Positions 13,131 through 13,920 of a DNA stretch of 13,920 nt are shown here, in pieces (positions within the stretch are counted from its first letter, which is position 1; each line of letters opens with the position of its first letter). Origin of the DNA: Deltaproteobacteria bacterium (GTDB taxonomy: Bacteria; Desulfobacterota_B; Binatia; UBA9968); the NCBI GenBank assembly GCA_016193385.1, contig JACPSF010000007.1:1-13920 (forward strand), given 5' to 3'. A model generated the notes under the pieces. It was not told the origin of the DNA. It did not search any database and saw nothing but the letters and a program-made list of their open reading frames with translations. The translations under genes and the position numbers were made by a program.

Positions 13131-13805
13131 ATGGAGACCACCAATGCAAAAGGCAAAATGGAAAATGCAAAATGGAAAATTTTGACCTTTGCAATTTGCA
13201 CTTCGCAATTTGCAATTCTCCTTTCTGGTTGCGTCGCCTACCAGGTCGCAGGCGAGGTGGAGCGCGGCCGTCCCCAGCTCATCTTTGGCGATCCTAAAAT
13301 AGCTCTGGAAAACTTCCAACGGGCCGCGCAGCTCCAGCCGGATTTCCGTTATAACTTCACGCTTCTCAACGAGGGCGTGTGGTCGTATGTCGGGCGGGCG
13401 CAGTATTACGTGGGGAACCTGGCCGAAGCCAGGAAAGCTCTCGAGACGGATCTCTCCCGCTACAGCGATGATAATCTCGCCCGGCTGTATCTCGGGATGG
13501 TTCTCGCCCGGGACGGAAGCCGGGAGCGGGGTTTAAAAGAGATGGAGTCGGCGCTTGGGGGGCTTCACGATTGGCTCGATCATATCGAGCAGTACAATCG
13601 CGAAGGTATCTACTGGGACCCCTTAAAAGAGCTTAGAGCCGAGATCCGGAGACAACTTGCGATGATCAGGGGCAAAGAGTTCCAATTGCCCGAGCTGATC
13701 TCGAGCGCGGAATACCTGGGCAAAAAATTCGAAGAGGAAATTGACTGGGTAAGAAGGCACAAGCGCGAATATGAAGACGGCGATGGCAATGCCAGCGTCC
13801 CCTGA
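13131..13805 (+). CDS. TPR lipoprotein with repeat-derived signal peptide
   Basis: A 224-residue protein with a lipoprotein signal peptide: Lys-rich n-region (residues 5-16), hydrophobic core (17-31) and canonical lipobox LSGC with Cys34. It is expected to be lipid-anchored in the envelope. Two TPR-like helical hairpins follow (IALENFQRAAQLQP at 57-70; VGRAQYYVGNLAEARKALE at 87-105; ARLYLGMVLARDG at 117-129), then GIYWDPLKEL with Trp162-Asp163-Pro164, a basic helix, and a charged C-terminus. The protein is a clear paralogue of the divergent gene at 12361-13023, with the WDP motif at almost the same position. A strong AAGGAGGG site precedes the ATG. DNA at 13144-13220, encoding most of the signal peptide, is a 7-bp-periodic inverted repeat. 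A strong terminator follows 25 bp after the stop, so it is probably transcribed alone. Molecular role unknown. Confidence 0.85.
   Translation: METTNAKGKMENAKWKILTFAICTSQFAILLSGCVAYQVAGEVERGRPQLIFGDPKIALENFQRAAQLQPDFRYNFTLLNEGVWSYVGRAQYYVGNLAEARKALETDLSRYSDDNLARLYLGMVLARDGSRERGLKEMESALGGLHDWLDHIEQYNREGIYWDPLKELRAEIRRQLAMIRGKEFQLPELISSAEYLGKKFEEEIDWVRRHKREYEDGDGNASVP
13144..13220. repeat. eleven-unit heptamer inverted repeat inside a signal-peptide coding region
   Basis: Contiguous 7-bp units are ATGCAAA, AGGCAAA, ATGGAAA, ATGCAAA, ATGGAAA, ATTTTGA, CCTTTGC, AATTTGC, ACTTCGC, AATTTGC and AATTCTC. The first five are A-rich (NNGNAAA) and the later ones are their approximate complements (NNTTTGC), so the array is an imperfect inverted repeat with a constant 7-bp period. 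Translated, it gives a seven-residue rhythm (NAK...NAK, then FAI...FAI). The design matches the element at 933-967, although the heptamer itself differs. Confidence 0.8.
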
Positions 13806-13830
13806 CCGAAAGAGGTCGAGGCAAAAAAAA

Positions 13831-13857
13831 GGGGAGCCGACTGGCTCCCCTTTTTTT
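13831..13857. terminator. bidirectional rho-independent terminator
   Basis: GGGGAGCC (13831-13838) pairs perfectly with GGCTCCCC (13843-13850) around a GACT loop. Seven T follow (13851-13857) and eight A precede (13823-13830). It therefore terminates the lipoprotein transcript on the plus strand and, read in reverse, the outer-membrane protein transcript on the minus strand. Confidence 0.95.
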
Positions 13858-13875
13858 ACGTTTGGAACCTAAAGC

Positions 13876-13920
13876 CTAGAAGTTGGCGTTAAGCACCAGG
13901 TTGATGGTGTGCCAACTGCA
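13876..13920 (-). CDS. C-terminus of a probable outer-membrane beta-barrel protein (partial)
   Basis: The minus strand, entering from the right edge, encodes CSWHTINLVLNANF and a TAG stop at 13876-13878. The alternating polar/hydrophobic pattern and a terminal Phe are the recognition signature of the last strand of outer-membrane beta-barrels folded by BamA. The shared terminator at 13831-13857 follows at the right distance. Only 14 residues are visible, so porin, channel or other barrel families cannot be separated. Confidence 0.6.
   Translation of the reverse strand, partial: CSWHTINLVLNANF

Noticed and set aside
1..13920. tRNA, rRNA, riboswitch, insertion sequence or attachment-site signatures
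   Set aside because: I saw no cloverleaf-like segments, transposase motifs or terminal inverted repeats with target duplications on either strand.

Overview
The window looks like chromosomal DNA of a diderm (Gram-negative-type) bacterium with moderately high GC. Two proteins carry lipoprotein signal peptides, the right edge holds a chain end typical of an outer-membrane beta-barrel, and the left part has genes of peptidoglycan recycling. Nothing fixes the phylum. The mix of long GT-C/TPR proteins and heptamer repeats is what I would expect from an uncultured lineage such as Methylomirabilota/NC10, Nitrospirota or Desulfobacterota, but that is a guess. I see no rRNA, tRNA, transposase, phage gene or CRISPR array.

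Layout. (1) 1-967: possibly the tail of an upstream gene, then a plus-strand MurU-like sugar-1-phosphate nucleotidyltransferase, ending at a 7-bp-periodic inverted repeat. (2) 943-9930: six minus-strand genes that read as one operon. In transcription order they are a PMT_2/ArnT-type GT-C + TPR protein, a TMTC-like GT-C + TPR protein, a family-2 polyprenyl-phosphate-sugar synthase-like glycosyltransferase, a ZIP metal transporter, a second TMTC-like GT-C + TPR protein, and anmK. Junctions are tight (14-bp overlap, 19-bp gap, 4-bp ATGA overlap) except for 153 bp before the GT2 gene. (3) 9931-10229: a spacer holding a decayed, frameshifted N-terminus of a second GT2 gene and a possible operon promoter. 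(4) 10230-12143: a plus-strand polytopic membrane protein of GT-C/PTPS-related type. (5) 12139-12360: a hairpin-rich intergenic repeat between convergent genes. (6) 12361-13805: two divergently transcribed TPR lipoproteins that are paralogues. (7) 13831-13920: a strong bidirectional terminator shared with the end of a beta-barrel gene that enters from the right.

How the genes may work together (inference). The GT2 enzyme would load a sugar onto a polyprenyl phosphate at the inner membrane face. The GT-C proteins would use that lipid-linked sugar on the periplasmic side, and their C-terminal TPR arrays would select protein acceptors or partners. This resembles eukaryotic TMTC O-mannosylation and is the best candidate for a little-described system here. 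AnmK and the MurU-like enzyme suggest a link to cell-wall sugar salvage.

The most unusual DNA-level observation is a family of heptamer inverted repeats. One copy forms the C-terminal tail of AnmK. Another encodes almost the whole lipoprotein signal peptide of the 13131-13805 gene: its A-rich half gives the Lys-rich n-region and its T-rich half the hydrophobic core.
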